Below are positions 20,468 to 28,257 of a DNA stretch of 64,000 nt, one piece after another. The translations under genes and the position numbers were made by a program. Numbering within the stretch: position 1 is the first letter of the stretch; each line of letters opens with the position of its first letter. Below the pieces are notes generated by a model. That model did not search any database. It had not been told where the DNA came from and worked only from the letters and a program-made list of their open reading frames with translations. The DNA lies in NCBI RefSeq assembly GCF_003386095.1, contig NZ_QREG01000022.1, positions 1-64,000 of the forward strand. The letters run 5' to 3'. Source of the DNA: Marinoscillum furvescens DSM 4134 (GTDB taxonomy: Bacteria; Bacteroidota; Bacteroidia; Cytophagales; Cyclobacteriaceae).

Positions 20468-21240
20468 GTTGTGGCTTTTTTCTTTTTGAGATACCAGTAG
20501 AGTACTGCAGCCCCTGATATCACTACCAGGCTGATAAACTGTGAATGTGATATCCAGCCATCGATGATAAACCCACGACGCTCATCTCCACGAAAGATTT
20601 CTATCACGCCTCTGCCCAGTGCATAAAGGCTCACATAGGTCAAAAACAGCTGTCCTTCAAAGCGCTGGTGACGCTTCAGCTGGACGAGTATTACCAAAAT
20701 AGTCAGTATGAGCGTGACTGAGTAAAGCTGCGTAGGGTGAAGGGGCACACCCACGGGATCCGCCTGTGTGGCAGCGGCCGTGAAGGAAACTCCTACCCAA
20801 CTATCGGTAGGTACTCCATGGCAGCAGCCAGCAAAAAAGCACCCTAACCGCCCACTAGCGTGAATAATGCATCCTGCGATAGCAATACGATCCATCATTG
20901 GCCAAAGCGGCCATTTCAGCTTTCGGAAATACCACACCACGGCCGGTATCACGAAAAGTAGCGAACCGTAAAAGGTAAATCCTGTGCGGAAGCCTTTCAG
21001 CATATTGGAGGGCGTACCGAAATAGTAAGCCGGATCCTCCAGATAGAAAAAGACCTTGCCACCTAAAAAGGCCATTACAATGACAATCAAGGCCAGGTTT
21101 TCGATGCGCTCCGGCTCAATGCCCAGGTCTTTTTTGGCTGTATGAGCCATGTAAAAGTAACCGAGCATGGCGCCCACCATGATCAGAAAGCCATAGGTAT
21201 GGACCGTAAAATCACCAATGGAAAATAGTTCTGGATGCAT
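20464..21240 (-). CDS. lgt: Prolipoprotein diacylglyceryl transferase
   Basis: The 258-residue integral membrane enzyme transfers diacylglyceryl from phosphatidylglycerol to the lipobox cysteine of prolipoproteins. It has about seven transmembrane segments. The Lgt signature is present as GRLGCFFAGCCHGVPT, with an upstream RTGFTFYGSLL segment and a YTH-type opening (VHTYGFLIM). Length fits the family. It reads toward the lipid kinase and the two stop codons overlap, an arrangement in which transcription of one could interfere with the other. Confidence 0.93.
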   Translation of the reverse strand: MHPELFSIGDFTVHTYGFLIMVGAMLGYFYMAHTAKKDLGIEPERIENLALIVIVMAFLGGKVFFYLEDPAYYFGTPSNMLKGFRTGFTFYGSLLFVIPAVVWYFRKLKWPLWPMMDRIAIAGCIIHASGRLGCFFAGCCHGVPTDSWVGVSFTAAATQADPVGVPLHPTQLYSVTLILTILVILVQLKRHQRFEGQLFLTYVSLYALGRGVIEIFRGDERRGFIIDGWISHSQFISLVVISGAAVLYWYLKKKKATT

Positions 21241-21328
21241 TTAGCCTGTCAGTTTTTGTAGCTAAATATACGGCGTTCATAGCAGCTCCACATCAATTTT
21301 TATCCACATTGATTGGACTCAAATGCTG

Positions 21329-21811
21329 CTATTTAAAAGGATTCCCACCCTGGTCCTGACTGCTATCATACACTCTAATCGCAATGACCTCCGCTTCGGC
21401 AGTCACTACCCCCTCCACTATAGACCTGCAGTGCATCACCGTTTTCCGTCCTTTTACCTCCGTCACTTTTGTGCGAAGTTCAATGGTTTTGTCATTTGGC
21501 GTGGGCTTTAGGTATTTGATGTTGAGCGTGCCGGTAGCATATCGATACACCGGATCCGAGTCTAGCGAACGATCTTCTTTGCGATATGCATCGGCCATGG
21601 CCGTGCCCATGCAGTGGCAGTCTATGATAGTAGCCAGTATGCCACCGTTTAGCAAGTTTGCCCAGCCGTGGTATTTTTCTTCGGACTCCCACTGACATAC
21701 CGCTTCGTCTCCTTCCCAGTAGCTTTTTACGTGCAAGCCTTCCTCGTTGCTCACTCCGCATCCGAAGCATACATTTTCTGGCATGTGCAGCTGAAAGTAA
21801 TCTTTACTCAT
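21329..21811 (-). CDS. PaaI/4HBT-type thioesterase
   Basis: This 160-residue hotdog-fold protein opens with MPENVCFGCGVSNEEGLH, a small-thioesterase start with two Cys residues. The core GWANLLNGGILATIIDCHCMG matches the substrate-binding helix of 4HBT/PaaI thioesterases, with the catalytic acid on that helix. It probably hydrolyses an acyl-CoA. The substrate is not predictable. It is divergent from the MBL-fold gene at 21946; the 134-bp gap holds a short perfect inverted repeat, GGTTAA-CT-TTAACC (21882-21895). Confidence 0.8.
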   Translation of the reverse strand: MSKDYFQLHMPENVCFGCGVSNEEGLHVKSYWEGDEAVCQWESEEKYHGWANLLNGGILATIIDCHCMGTAMADAYRKEDRSLDSDPVYRYATGTLNIKYLKPTPNDKTIELRTKVTEVKGRKTVMHCRSIVEGVVTAEAEVIAIRVYDSSQDQGGNPFK

Positions 21812-21945
21812 TTCTGATAGGGGTTTCGTGTTGTTTTGTGCCCGAAAGATAAAAATGATTCATCAGCCAAAAGCACAGAAGGGTTAACTTTAACCTCCGG
21901 GCTTACGTAGGAGCCTCACAGCGAATAACCCATAAAACACACCCT

Positions 21946-22833
21946 ATGATTCACGTTCTCGACCTACAATTTCAGGGCATCGACCATGCCATAGCTGCCT
22001 TTTTGATCGAAACCAGTGCAGGACCAGTCCTAATCGAAACCGGGCCTCACTCCACTTACCAACCGCTAGTTGTTGCATTGAAGACGCATGGCTATGCACC
22101 CGAAGATGTAAAGCACGTCTTGCTCACCCACATTCATTTTGACCATGCGGGGGCAGCGTGGGCTTTTGCCAAACACGGCGCTCAAATCTACGTCCACCCT
22201 TTTGGCAGCAGCCACATGGAGGACCCCACCAAGCTGTACAACTCCGCAAAAATGATCTATGGAGACCAGATGGAAACGCTCTGGGGTGCAATGGAAAAAA
22301 TCCCTGGCGAGCAGCTAAAAGCCATCAACCACCTGGAGCGCATTCAGATAGGAGATACCACTTTCACGGCACTGCATACCCCTGGTCATGCCAAACATCA
22401 CATTGCCTGGGAGCTGGATGATTTGATCTTTACCGGAGATGTGGCTGGCGTAAAAATTGGTGATGGCCCTGTGGTACCTCCGTGCCCACCGCCAGACATC
22501 AATCTGGAAGACTGGAACCAGTCTTTGGACATCTTGCTAGAGCGTAAAGCTCAAACGCTGTACCTCACGCACTATGGCCAGATCACCGAAATAGGACATC
22601 ATGTGCATGAGCTGCGTGACATCCTGCAAGACTGGGCACAGTACATCAAAAAACACTGGGAAGAAGGCATGAATGCCGAGGCGCTGACCCCACAGTTTTC
22701 TGAGTACACCGCAGAGCAGCTGCGAGGCAAAGGCGTATCCGAACACGGTGTAAAACAATATGAAGCTGCAAACCCCAGCTGGATGAGCGTAGCAGGGCTA
22801 ATCAGGTACTGGAAAAAGAAAAGTCAGGATTAA
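21946..22833 (+). CDS. MBL-fold metallo-hydrolase
   Basis: This 295-residue metallo-beta-lactamase-fold protein has the zinc motif HIHFDHAGAA near residue 65. HTPGHAKHH supplies the next His ligand, FTGDVAG the bridging Asp, and LTHYGQ the last His. The dinuclear metal centre is therefore complete. No signal peptide is seen, so it is cytosolic. Family members include glyoxalase II-like and lactonase-like enzymes, and this one cannot be assigned further. It is the last ordinary gene before the repeat-rich stretch 22834-23579. Confidence 0.88.
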   Translation: MIHVLDLQFQGIDHAIAAFLIETSAGPVLIETGPHSTYQPLVVALKTHGYAPEDVKHVLLTHIHFDHAGAAWAFAKHGAQIYVHPFGSSHMEDPTKLYNSAKMIYGDQMETLWGAMEKIPGEQLKAINHLERIQIGDTTFTALHTPGHAKHHIAWELDDLIFTGDVAGVKIGDGPVVPPCPPPDINLEDWNQSLDILLERKAQTLYLTHYGQITEIGHHVHELRDILQDWAQYIKKHWEEGMNAEALTPQFSEYTAEQLRGKGVSEHGVKQYEAANPSWMSVAGLIRYWKKKSQD

Positions 22834-22842
22834 AACTGGGTT

Positions 22843-22929
22843 TTGTCATGATGATCCGATCTGCCAGCCTGTTGGTTTTGTCAGTTTGAGTTGGGGGACG
22901 CCCAGTCTCGAAAACTAGAACAAAACCAT
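22843..22929. repeat. Dispersed composite repeat, copy A (no tandem core)
   Basis: This copy has the head GGGTTTTGTCATG, the middle GGGGGACGCCCAGTCTCG and the tail ACAAAACCAT seen in the copies at 52925, 53285, 55030 and 55827. It has no repetition of the 14-bp core. The palindrome that closes other copies lies 400 bp away, at 23337. It is non-coding and lies directly after the MBL-fold gene. Confidence 0.6.
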
Positions 22930-22950
22930 GCAGAACTATAGAAGCATGTC

Positions 22951-23035
22951 GGTCGGGTCATCCTGAGCCTGTCGAAGGATCAGATCCGACCGGTCTTCCC
23001 CATTCAGGATGACCCCAACCCAAGGTGACCCGACC
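22951..23035. repeat. Imperfect inverted repeat
   Basis: GGTCGGGTCATCCTGA (22951-22966) is matched in inverse by TCAGGATGACC (23004-23014) plus GACCCGACC (23027-23035) with an insertion between them. The words CATCCTGAG and GTCGAAGGATC resemble a widespread bacterial intergenic repeat. No gene covers it. Confidence 0.45.
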
Positions 23036-23050
23036 AGTTCCACCCTACAA

Positions 23051-23239
23051 AAAATCACCTCCGACCGTACTAAAATCACCGACCACTATTTAGAAATGGC
23101 TGACGACCACTCTAAAATGGCTCACCTACATGTAAAAGTCATTCACCACCATACAAAAGTCGCTCACCACCACGAGAAAATGGCTCACCACCATGCGAAA
23201 GTCATCCACCACCATGTAGAAATCGTTCACCACCACGCT
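23051..23239. repeat. 21-bp tandem array, nine degenerate units
   Basis: Nine consecutive 21-bp units begin at 23051, 23072, 23093, 23114, 23135, 23156, 23177, 23198 and 23219. A typical unit is AAAATGGCTCACCACCATGCG plus small changes. In one frame the units read as His-rich heptads (HHHTKVA, HHHEKMA, HHHAKVI). The reverse strand also stays open. An open frame 23009-23737 spans the array, but it runs into the toxin gene start in another frame and shows no conserved domain beyond the array, so I do not call it a gene. Confidence 0.75.
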
Positions 23240-23336
23240 AAACTGACTGCTGATCAGTGTAGCGGTTTGGTCTGGTACTCGCTCCAAATAGTTCATAAGG
23301 CTAAAGAAATGATGAAGGTACTTTTTATAGCAGGTC

Positions 23337-23369
23337 AAACCTTGGAGGTTTTAAAAACCTCCAAGGTTT
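23337..23369. repeat. 33-bp perfect palindrome (dispersed family)
   Basis: AAACCTTGGAGGTTT (23337-23351) pairs without mismatch with AAACCTCCAAGGTTT (23355-23369) around a 3-bp loop. The same element recurs at 53061, 53485 and 55921 and as a half-site at 55101. Confidence 0.85.
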
Positions 23370-23460
23370 CTGGTTGCAGCGAGGTGCTGTTAGATATAGG
23401 ATTGTATGAGCTCCTTTTGCATTTTGCTATTTGCCAATTGACTTATGAGACTTTTGCCGT

Positions 23461-23482
23461 TGTTGGAGTTGTCTCCAACAAG
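23461..23482. repeat. Perfect 9-bp stem, 4-nt loop hairpin
   Basis: TTGTTGGAG (23461-23469) and CTCCAACAA (23474-23482) flank the loop TTGT. It is about 55 bp upstream of the toxin gene promoter candidate. It could be another dispersed palindrome or a regulatory hairpin, and it has no T-run. Confidence 0.5.
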
Positions 23483-23514
23483 AAAGGTTACTCTTACCCT
23501 CACCAAACCCCAAA

Positions 23515-23546
23515 ATTGCTATTCTCACCGGTAGGTATTAGTTTAG
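23515..23546 (+). promoter_or_regulatory. Candidate promoter of the toxin gene
   Basis: ATTG (23515-23518), a 20-bp spacer and TAGTTTAG (23539-23546) match the Bacteroidota -33/-7 pattern. The ATG is 33 bp further on. The promoter at 56064-56094 has the same TTG, 20-bp spacer and TAGTTTAG. Confidence 0.45.
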
Positions 23547-23579
23547 CTGAGCTAACTAACCGTTATCACCAGCTTAACC

Positions 23580-26500
23580 ATGCTTACTCACTATCGCCAA
23601 ACCTGGGAAAGGCTACAGTTATACCCTTCCCTCAAGCACCTGTTAGCGCCACTTCTGGTGCTTCTTACCTGTTTTCAACTTACCGCCCAGGACTATCCCG
23701 CCGATGGTGGGCAGCTAGACCCGGTCACCATCAGTGAAGAGCGCGCCCGTGACCTCATGCGCCAGCTCACCGACCTGGATGCTTTCATGCATTCGGTAGG
23801 GATCGAAAACATCGCCAAAGACGAACGACTGGAAGCCTTCGCCACAGGCTTTGCCGAGCGCAACCAGATAGAAGTCTTCACCATCGGCTACATCGATAGC
23901 GACGAGCTCTGGCCCAGAGTATTCCGCAACACCCGCCTCAAAAAGCTCAACAACACCTCCACCGATCAGCTACTGGCCGCTCACATCCTGTTCATCCCTC
24001 AGGACGATGGCTATACCGTAGAGCTCAAGCTGGAGGGCAAAACCACGGAAGTATACCAGCTACTGGACCTCAGTGAAGAAGAAGTAGAGCTGATCGCCAA
24101 AGAAACCAGCGACCAGCAGCTGGGCAGCACCGTCTATGCCAAGCCCAAAGAAGCCCGCGAGACAGTGGTGAGCGCCATGATCGCTGCCTTGCAGCGGGTG
24201 GAGCAGCAGACCGATCCGGTAGCCCAAAGCATTACTCCGGTCACCTTTCAGCCAGCCACAGATCAGAAGTACGGCTTTGATGCGCCCATTCATGAGCAGC
24301 TAGCCGCCGACTACCCCACAGTGACCATCGGAGGGGAGACCCTTCGCACCTCGTGGAAGTCCCTCAAGCAAGGCACCCCCGACCCGGTCATAGCCAAAGA
24401 TGATGCAGGTCAGGAGCTCACCTTTGAGTACAATGGCGCCCCTCTAACGGGCAGCAGCACCGGAGGTACCTACACCCTCCAGCCTGTAGGCGGGGCAGAT
24501 GGTTCCACCGGTGAGCTGGTTGCCAAAGTAGGTGAATACACCGCAGGCGTCCTGCAGACGGTCAGCTATGCGGAGGTATTGACCAAAGTGACCATCGTGC
24601 CGGTAAATGGCGCGGGGGCAGGCATTACCCAGAGCCAACTACAAGCCCGCCTCAACGAGATCTATGGTCCGGCAGTAGCCAGCTGGCAGGTGGAAGTGAT
24701 GGCAAACCAGACCCTCACAGGCTGGGACGAAGACGGCAATGGCCTGGACGATGGGCAGACCGGCATGCTGTCCAACTACACCGGGGAGATGAACGCCCTG
24801 ATCAAAGCTTTCCGCTCCAAACACCAGCGTGCCAAAGACACCTACTATGTCTTTCTGGTTGCCAAAGCGGAGAACACCAGCAAGCTGGGCTACATGCCAC
24901 GTAAAAAGCAATGGGGTTTTGTCTTCACCAATGGCCAGAGCACTGAAGCGCTGACCAAGACCATCGCACACGAGCTTGGTCATGGTGTATACCGACTGGA
25001 GCACACCTTCTCCGAAAAAGGCCTGCCCAAAGGCCAGACAGACAACCTGATGGACTACTCCAGAGGCAAGGAGCTCTACAAATACCAGTGGGACTATGTC
25101 CACGATCCGGCCAGTGTTGCGACTTTGTTTGATGATGAAGAGGATGGGGCGTATACAGATATAACATTGTTTGTTGACTATCTGGGCCGCAAAGATGTTT
25201 TTGTCCATGATGATATGTTTACCGGCAATGATGTAGTATTTCTTTCTCCTGCCGGGAAGCCAATTCAACTTCCGAAAACCATCGTTCCTTCATTTACTGG
25301 TTCCATAAAGGATCAAGAAGGAACCACATATGATTTAGGAATCCCACGTGGTGTGCTCCTTGCATTTAAGGATGGAGCGGACATATATAGTTCGAGTTTT
25401 TCTAAGGTTGATGGTCAGTATATATTCAATGGGTACAAACTAAATGGCAGCGATCCTGCCAGTTTTAAGGTGACAGCTGCACCAGCCAGAACTGAAAGCA
25501 TGGTGGTGATTGGAGCTGAAGACGAGTATTGCTTTTTAGGCATCCATTCAGGCTATATCACACATTCCAACTACAGTTCTGAAGACGACTATCAAGCCAC
25601 AGGCCCAGTTATCACAAGTGCTATTTCATTGAGAAATCAAGAAACGCAGGGCTGGATACGGATAGACAAAGGTTGTACACGGGATATTGAATTGGCCACA
25701 GTTTCTCCCAGTTATAATGACCTATTGGTCAATGGATTTGTCATCGTAAACCCCGCAGACCCAAACGGGGTTATGTTCGCTTATTCTCGTGCTGTTGAAG
25801 GTTATGAAGCTGGAGAAGCGACAGGTTATATCTATCGTGTACATAACCATGAGGACGGAGGGGATGATTACTTCAAATGGACTGGATCAGTTTGGGAACG
25901 ATTTGAACTAAGCTCCGAAAATCAGCTAGACCCGTCATCAGAGGTGATGAGACTTGCTGAGATTTGGAAGGCAATCAAAGATGATCCGGTACATGCGTCG
26001 TTGGAATTGGCCGGATTCATACCTCTGCTTGGTATGGCTGCTGATGGTGTCAATGCAGTGGTTTATTATGTAGAAGGAGATAGATTGGCTGCGGTACTAT
26101 CGTCAATTGCAATAGTCTCTAGTGGTGTGGTCGTAGGGGTTAAGGCGATAGTCAGAGTGGCTAAAACCTCCAGATCGATACGTTCTACGCTGGTTCTTTC
26201 AGATCAGTTTTCCACTGAGATGGAAGCTTTGATTAGAGGTGCCAAAAAGAGTTTTACGGGGAACCCAGAGGCCTGGTATAATCTGCAGGTTGGCGTATTA
26301 GAACTGGCCGGAAAGCATGGGGATGCTGGTATGCAGCCCTTGATCAGTCTGTCTGGAAAGATGGAAAGCCAGCTGGACTTCTTGAAGGTTGCTAACAAAA
26401 TTAATAGTTTTGAAAACTCAGGAGATTTCCTGAAGGGTCTTCAGAAGGAAGACTTTCTTGAGTTTATCGGTAGCAAAGGTGAGGCTGGCGTTGATGCGTG

Positions 26501-27194
26501 GAGTTCCTTTAAAAAAGCAGGGCTTGATGACCTTGCCAAAAACATGGATAATCTTGATGTATTAAATAAAGCCCTAAAGCAGGACGGGTATGATGCAGCA
26601 TATTTTGAGAATCTGCTGATGTCTAAATCAGATCCTCAGAAATTCCTTGACGATTATGTAAGCAAGATTGGCGATAATGGCAAGTTTGTGGATAATGCCT
26701 TAGAAAGTGACTATGCCAGTTACCTGACCAGAAAAGCCAGGGAAGGTAAGCCTCCGAGGGATAGAGCGGATTGGAATCATACACGGGACTACATGTTGAA
26801 TGACTCGCCTTTGGCCAGAGGGAATAACTTCAATCGCAAGGCATGGGATGAAGAGTGGTATCCATTTTGGGAAGTCTACCTAGATAACGGGAAATATTTG
26901 GATGGCTATAATCCAATAACTAAAGAGGTGGTATCAAGGAAAGCAACAGATTTGGTAGATGTTAGTGAATCAACATTTAGAAAATATCTCGACGAACTCA
27001 TTGAAAAATACGCTCCGCCAAGAGTCATAAAGTCTCAGAAGCCTGGTTATGAAAGCTTATTTGACCAAGCTATTCCAAATGACGCTAAATTGATTTTGGA
27101 AATTCCAGAGTCTAACAGATCATTCTTTGATATTGATAGATATACCCAAATTGCATCAGAGAAAGGAATTACACTAAAATTTGTACCTGAATAA
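23580..27194 (+). CDS. Polymorphic-toxin-like exported protein with metalloprotease-like and C-terminal toxin domains
   Basis: The 1204-residue protein has an extended signal peptide (hydrophobic HLLAPLLVLLTCFQLTA). Around residue 463 is a zinc-protease motif, AHELGHGVYRLEH, followed by NLMDYSRG, which resembles a Met-turn. Residues about 815-865 hold a hydrophobic pretoxin-like helix (FIPLLGMAADGVNAVVYY). The last ~140 residues carry LDGYNPITKEVVSRK and LILEIPESN. From memory this resembles endonuclease-fold tips of polymorphic toxins (Asp, Glu and Lys of a PD-(D/E)xK-like core). The next gene starts inside its stop codon, as expected of a toxin-immunity pair. A 144-bp piece of this gene (24300-24443) is duplicated downstream at 27819. 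GC is higher in the first half than in the tip, consistent with tip exchange. Toxic activity is inferred. Confidence 0.72.
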   Translation: MLTHYRQTWERLQLYPSLKHLLAPLLVLLTCFQLTAQDYPADGGQLDPVTISEERARDLMRQLTDLDAFMHSVGIENIAKDERLEAFATGFAERNQIEVFTIGYIDSDELWPRVFRNTRLKKLNNTSTDQLLAAHILFIPQDDGYTVELKLEGKTTEVYQLLDLSEEEVELIAKETSDQQLGSTVYAKPKEARETVVSAMIAALQRVEQQTDPVAQSITPVTFQPATDQKYGFDAPIHEQLAADYPTVTIGGETLRTSWKSLKQGTPDPVIAKDDAGQELTFEYNGAPLTGSSTGGTYTLQPVGGADGSTGELVAKVGEYTAGVLQTVSYAEVLTKVTIVPVNGAGAGITQSQLQARLNEIYGPAVASWQVEVMANQTLTGWDEDGNGLDDGQTGMLSNYTGEMNALIKAFRSKHQRAKDTYYVFLVAKAENTSKLGYMPRKKQWGFVFTNGQSTEALTKTIAHELGHGVYRLEHTFSEKGLPKGQTDNLMDYSRGKELYKYQWDYVHDPASVATLFDDEEDGAYTDITLFVDYLGRKDVFVHDDMFTGNDVVFLSPAGKPIQLPKTIVPSFTGSIKDQEGTTYDLGIPRGVLLAFKDGADIYSSSFSKVDGQYIFNGYKLNGSDPASFKVTAAPARTESMVVIGAEDEYCFLGIHSGYITHSNYSSEDDYQATGPVITSAISLRNQETQGWIRIDKGCTRDIELATVSPSYNDLLVNGFVIVNPADPNGVMFAYSRAVEGYEAGEATGYIYRVHNHEDGGDDYFKWTGSVWERFELSSENQLDPSSEVMRLAEIWKAIKDDPVHASLELAGFIPLLGMAADGVNAVVYYVEGDRLAAVLSSIAIVSSGVVVGVKAIVRVAKTSRSIRSTLVLSDQFSTEMEALIRGAKKSFTGNPEAWYNLQVGVLELAGKHGDAGMQPLISLSGKMESQLDFLKVANKINSFENSGDFLKGLQKEDFLEFIGSKGEAGVDAWSSFKKAGLDDLAKNMDNLDVLNKALKQDGYDAAYFENLLMSKSDPQKFLDDYVSKIGDNGKFVDNALESDYASYLTRKAREGKPPRDRADWNHTRDYMLNDSPLARGNNFNRKAWDEEWYPFWEVYLDNGKYLDGYNPITKEVVSRKATDLVDVSESTFRKYLDELIEKYAPPRVIKSQKPGYESLFDQAIPNDAKLILEIPESNRSFFDIDRYTQIASEKGITLKFVPE

Positions 27195-27655
27195 TGAACA
27201 AAGAGGATTTCTTACAAGGGGAAATTGAGCAAATACTAAAAGACATTGACTTCATATCAAGATATGATAATATGTCAAACCGATACAATAAGAGAGATGA
27301 ATCTTTTAATTGTCAAAATGATAGTGTGCTCCAAATAGCAAAAAAAATAGGGCATCCGATAAATTATTCAAAGTCTAAAGAATTTTACTTGGAAGAAGAT
27401 CTGTCAGGCTTTAAGCTAAAGTTTGGCTTCACGATAAGGTTTAACTCATTTGACTTTGGATTATCCGTGATTCATGAAGGTAGAGATATTAAAAGTTCTG
27501 CCCCATGGGGGTTTTTAGTACAACTAATGACAGAAGGAGAGAAGAAAGTATCTAAAGCGATGTTCAAGGGTTATGATGATATTGAATCCATCTTACAAGA
27601 AGCCTTTTCCATCTATGATGATTTTAAGAAGGGGATATTAGCGAACCATGCATAG
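27194..27655 (+). CDS. Candidate immunity protein of the upstream toxin
   Basis: This 153-residue cytosolic protein has no signal peptide and no family I can name. It has a charged helical N-terminus (EDFLQGEIEQILKDIDFI), a central beta-rich part (LKFGFTIRFNSFDFGLSVI) and a helical C-terminus. Its ATG (27194-27196) overlaps the toxin stop in TAATG, so translation is coupled. It is AT-rich, like the toxin tip just before it. Position, size and coupling are those of an immunity gene; the function is inferred from context only. It could also be an unrelated accessory protein. Confidence 0.6.
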   Translation: MNKEDFLQGEIEQILKDIDFISRYDNMSNRYNKRDESFNCQNDSVLQIAKKIGHPINYSKSKEFYLEEDLSGFKLKFGFTIRFNSFDFGLSVIHEGRDIKSSAPWGFLVQLMTEGEKKVSKAMFKGYDDIESILQEAFSIYDDFKKGILANHA

Positions 27656-27818
27656 CAGCTTGGCTAAGGGTGTTATCTCAACTCTGTCTTTTTTCCCTTC
27701 CATGATCATACCCCACCTAGAGCAAGCGTTCGCTTGTGATCCTTCTTCATATCTTCCTCAAAACGAAGAATACATAGTTCGTTTACTAGACTCTCCTTTC
27801 TAAGGAAGGAGTTCCCAA

Positions 27819-27962
27819 CTAGCTGCCGACTACCCCACGGTGACCATCGGAGGGGAGACCCTTCGCACCTCGTGGAAGTCCCTCAAGCAAGGCACCCCCG
27901 ACCCGGTCATAGCCAAAGATGATGCAGATCAGGAGCTCACCTTTGAGTACAATGGCGCACCT
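27819..27962 (+). pseudogene. Duplicated fragment of the toxin gene N-terminal region
   Basis: Bases 27819-27962 match 24300-24443 of the toxin gene with four mismatches in 144 (at 27824, 27839, 27928 and 27959). The fragment keeps the toxin reading frame (YPTVTIGGETLRTSW) but has no start. It joins foreign sequence at 27963, and the toxin frame then stops within 16 codons. It lies 164 bp after the immunity gene, as a leftover of recombination or rearrangement at the toxin locus. The 27656-27818 stretch before it shows no gene. Confidence 0.9.
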
Positions 27963-28135
27963 TTCCGAAATGGGCACTCAGACGATTTCAGCTACCAGAT
28001 GAAGTAAGTTTTGCCCGACTTGGGCCAAAAGGTTTGCGACGCATGCACTACGTAGCTTATCGCAAAGAGGACGCGCACAAGCATGCCATCAGTGATTTTG
28101 TGTGCAACTTAAAAGAAGAACGGTACGCTATGTAA
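27963..28135 (+). pseudogene. 3' fragment of another gene, possibly a LysR-type regulator
   Basis: From the junction with the toxin duplicate, a frame of about 57 codons runs to TAA at 28133-28135. It reads ...RLGPKGLRRMHYVAYRKEDA... and then HAISDFVCNLKEERYAM. The composition and the closing helix look like the C-terminus of a real protein. I tentatively compare it with the effector-domain end of LysR-type regulators, from memory and with low certainty. No start codon or upstream part remains. The frame is offset by one from the toxin duplicate, so it is not an in-frame fusion. A hairpin terminator follows 3 bp later. Confidence 0.5.
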
Positions 28136-28137
28136 AA

Positions 28138-28162
28138 AAGGAGGCCCGCCACAGGCCTCCTT
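28138..28162 (+). terminator. Hairpin after the gene fragment
   Basis: AAGGAGGCC (28138-28146) and GGCCTCCTT (28154-28162) form a perfect 9-bp stem with a 7-nt loop. There is an A-run before it (28134-28139) and TTAACC after it, so it would act better on the minus strand, where a T-run follows. It lies between the fragment and the convergent PorP/SprF gene end, and 28163-28257 holds nothing else recognisable. Confidence 0.6.
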
Positions 28163-28257
28163 AACCAACCAGTGATGTGCGCCAACGGAAATTGTGAGTA
28201 AGTTGCGCTCATCTTTTTGCCACCGAAATGGCACCTAACCAATACACCTGCTGTGTA

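Noticed and set aside
23009..23737. Open frame of 242 codons with His-rich heptads
   Set aside because: It is produced mainly by the 21-bp tandem array, spans a 33-bp palindrome and a hairpin, and overlaps the start of the toxin gene in another frame. No domain is visible outside the array.
28057..28242. 61-codon minus-strand open frame
   Set aside because: It crosses the terminator hairpin and the opposite-strand gene fragment, with no protein-like features.
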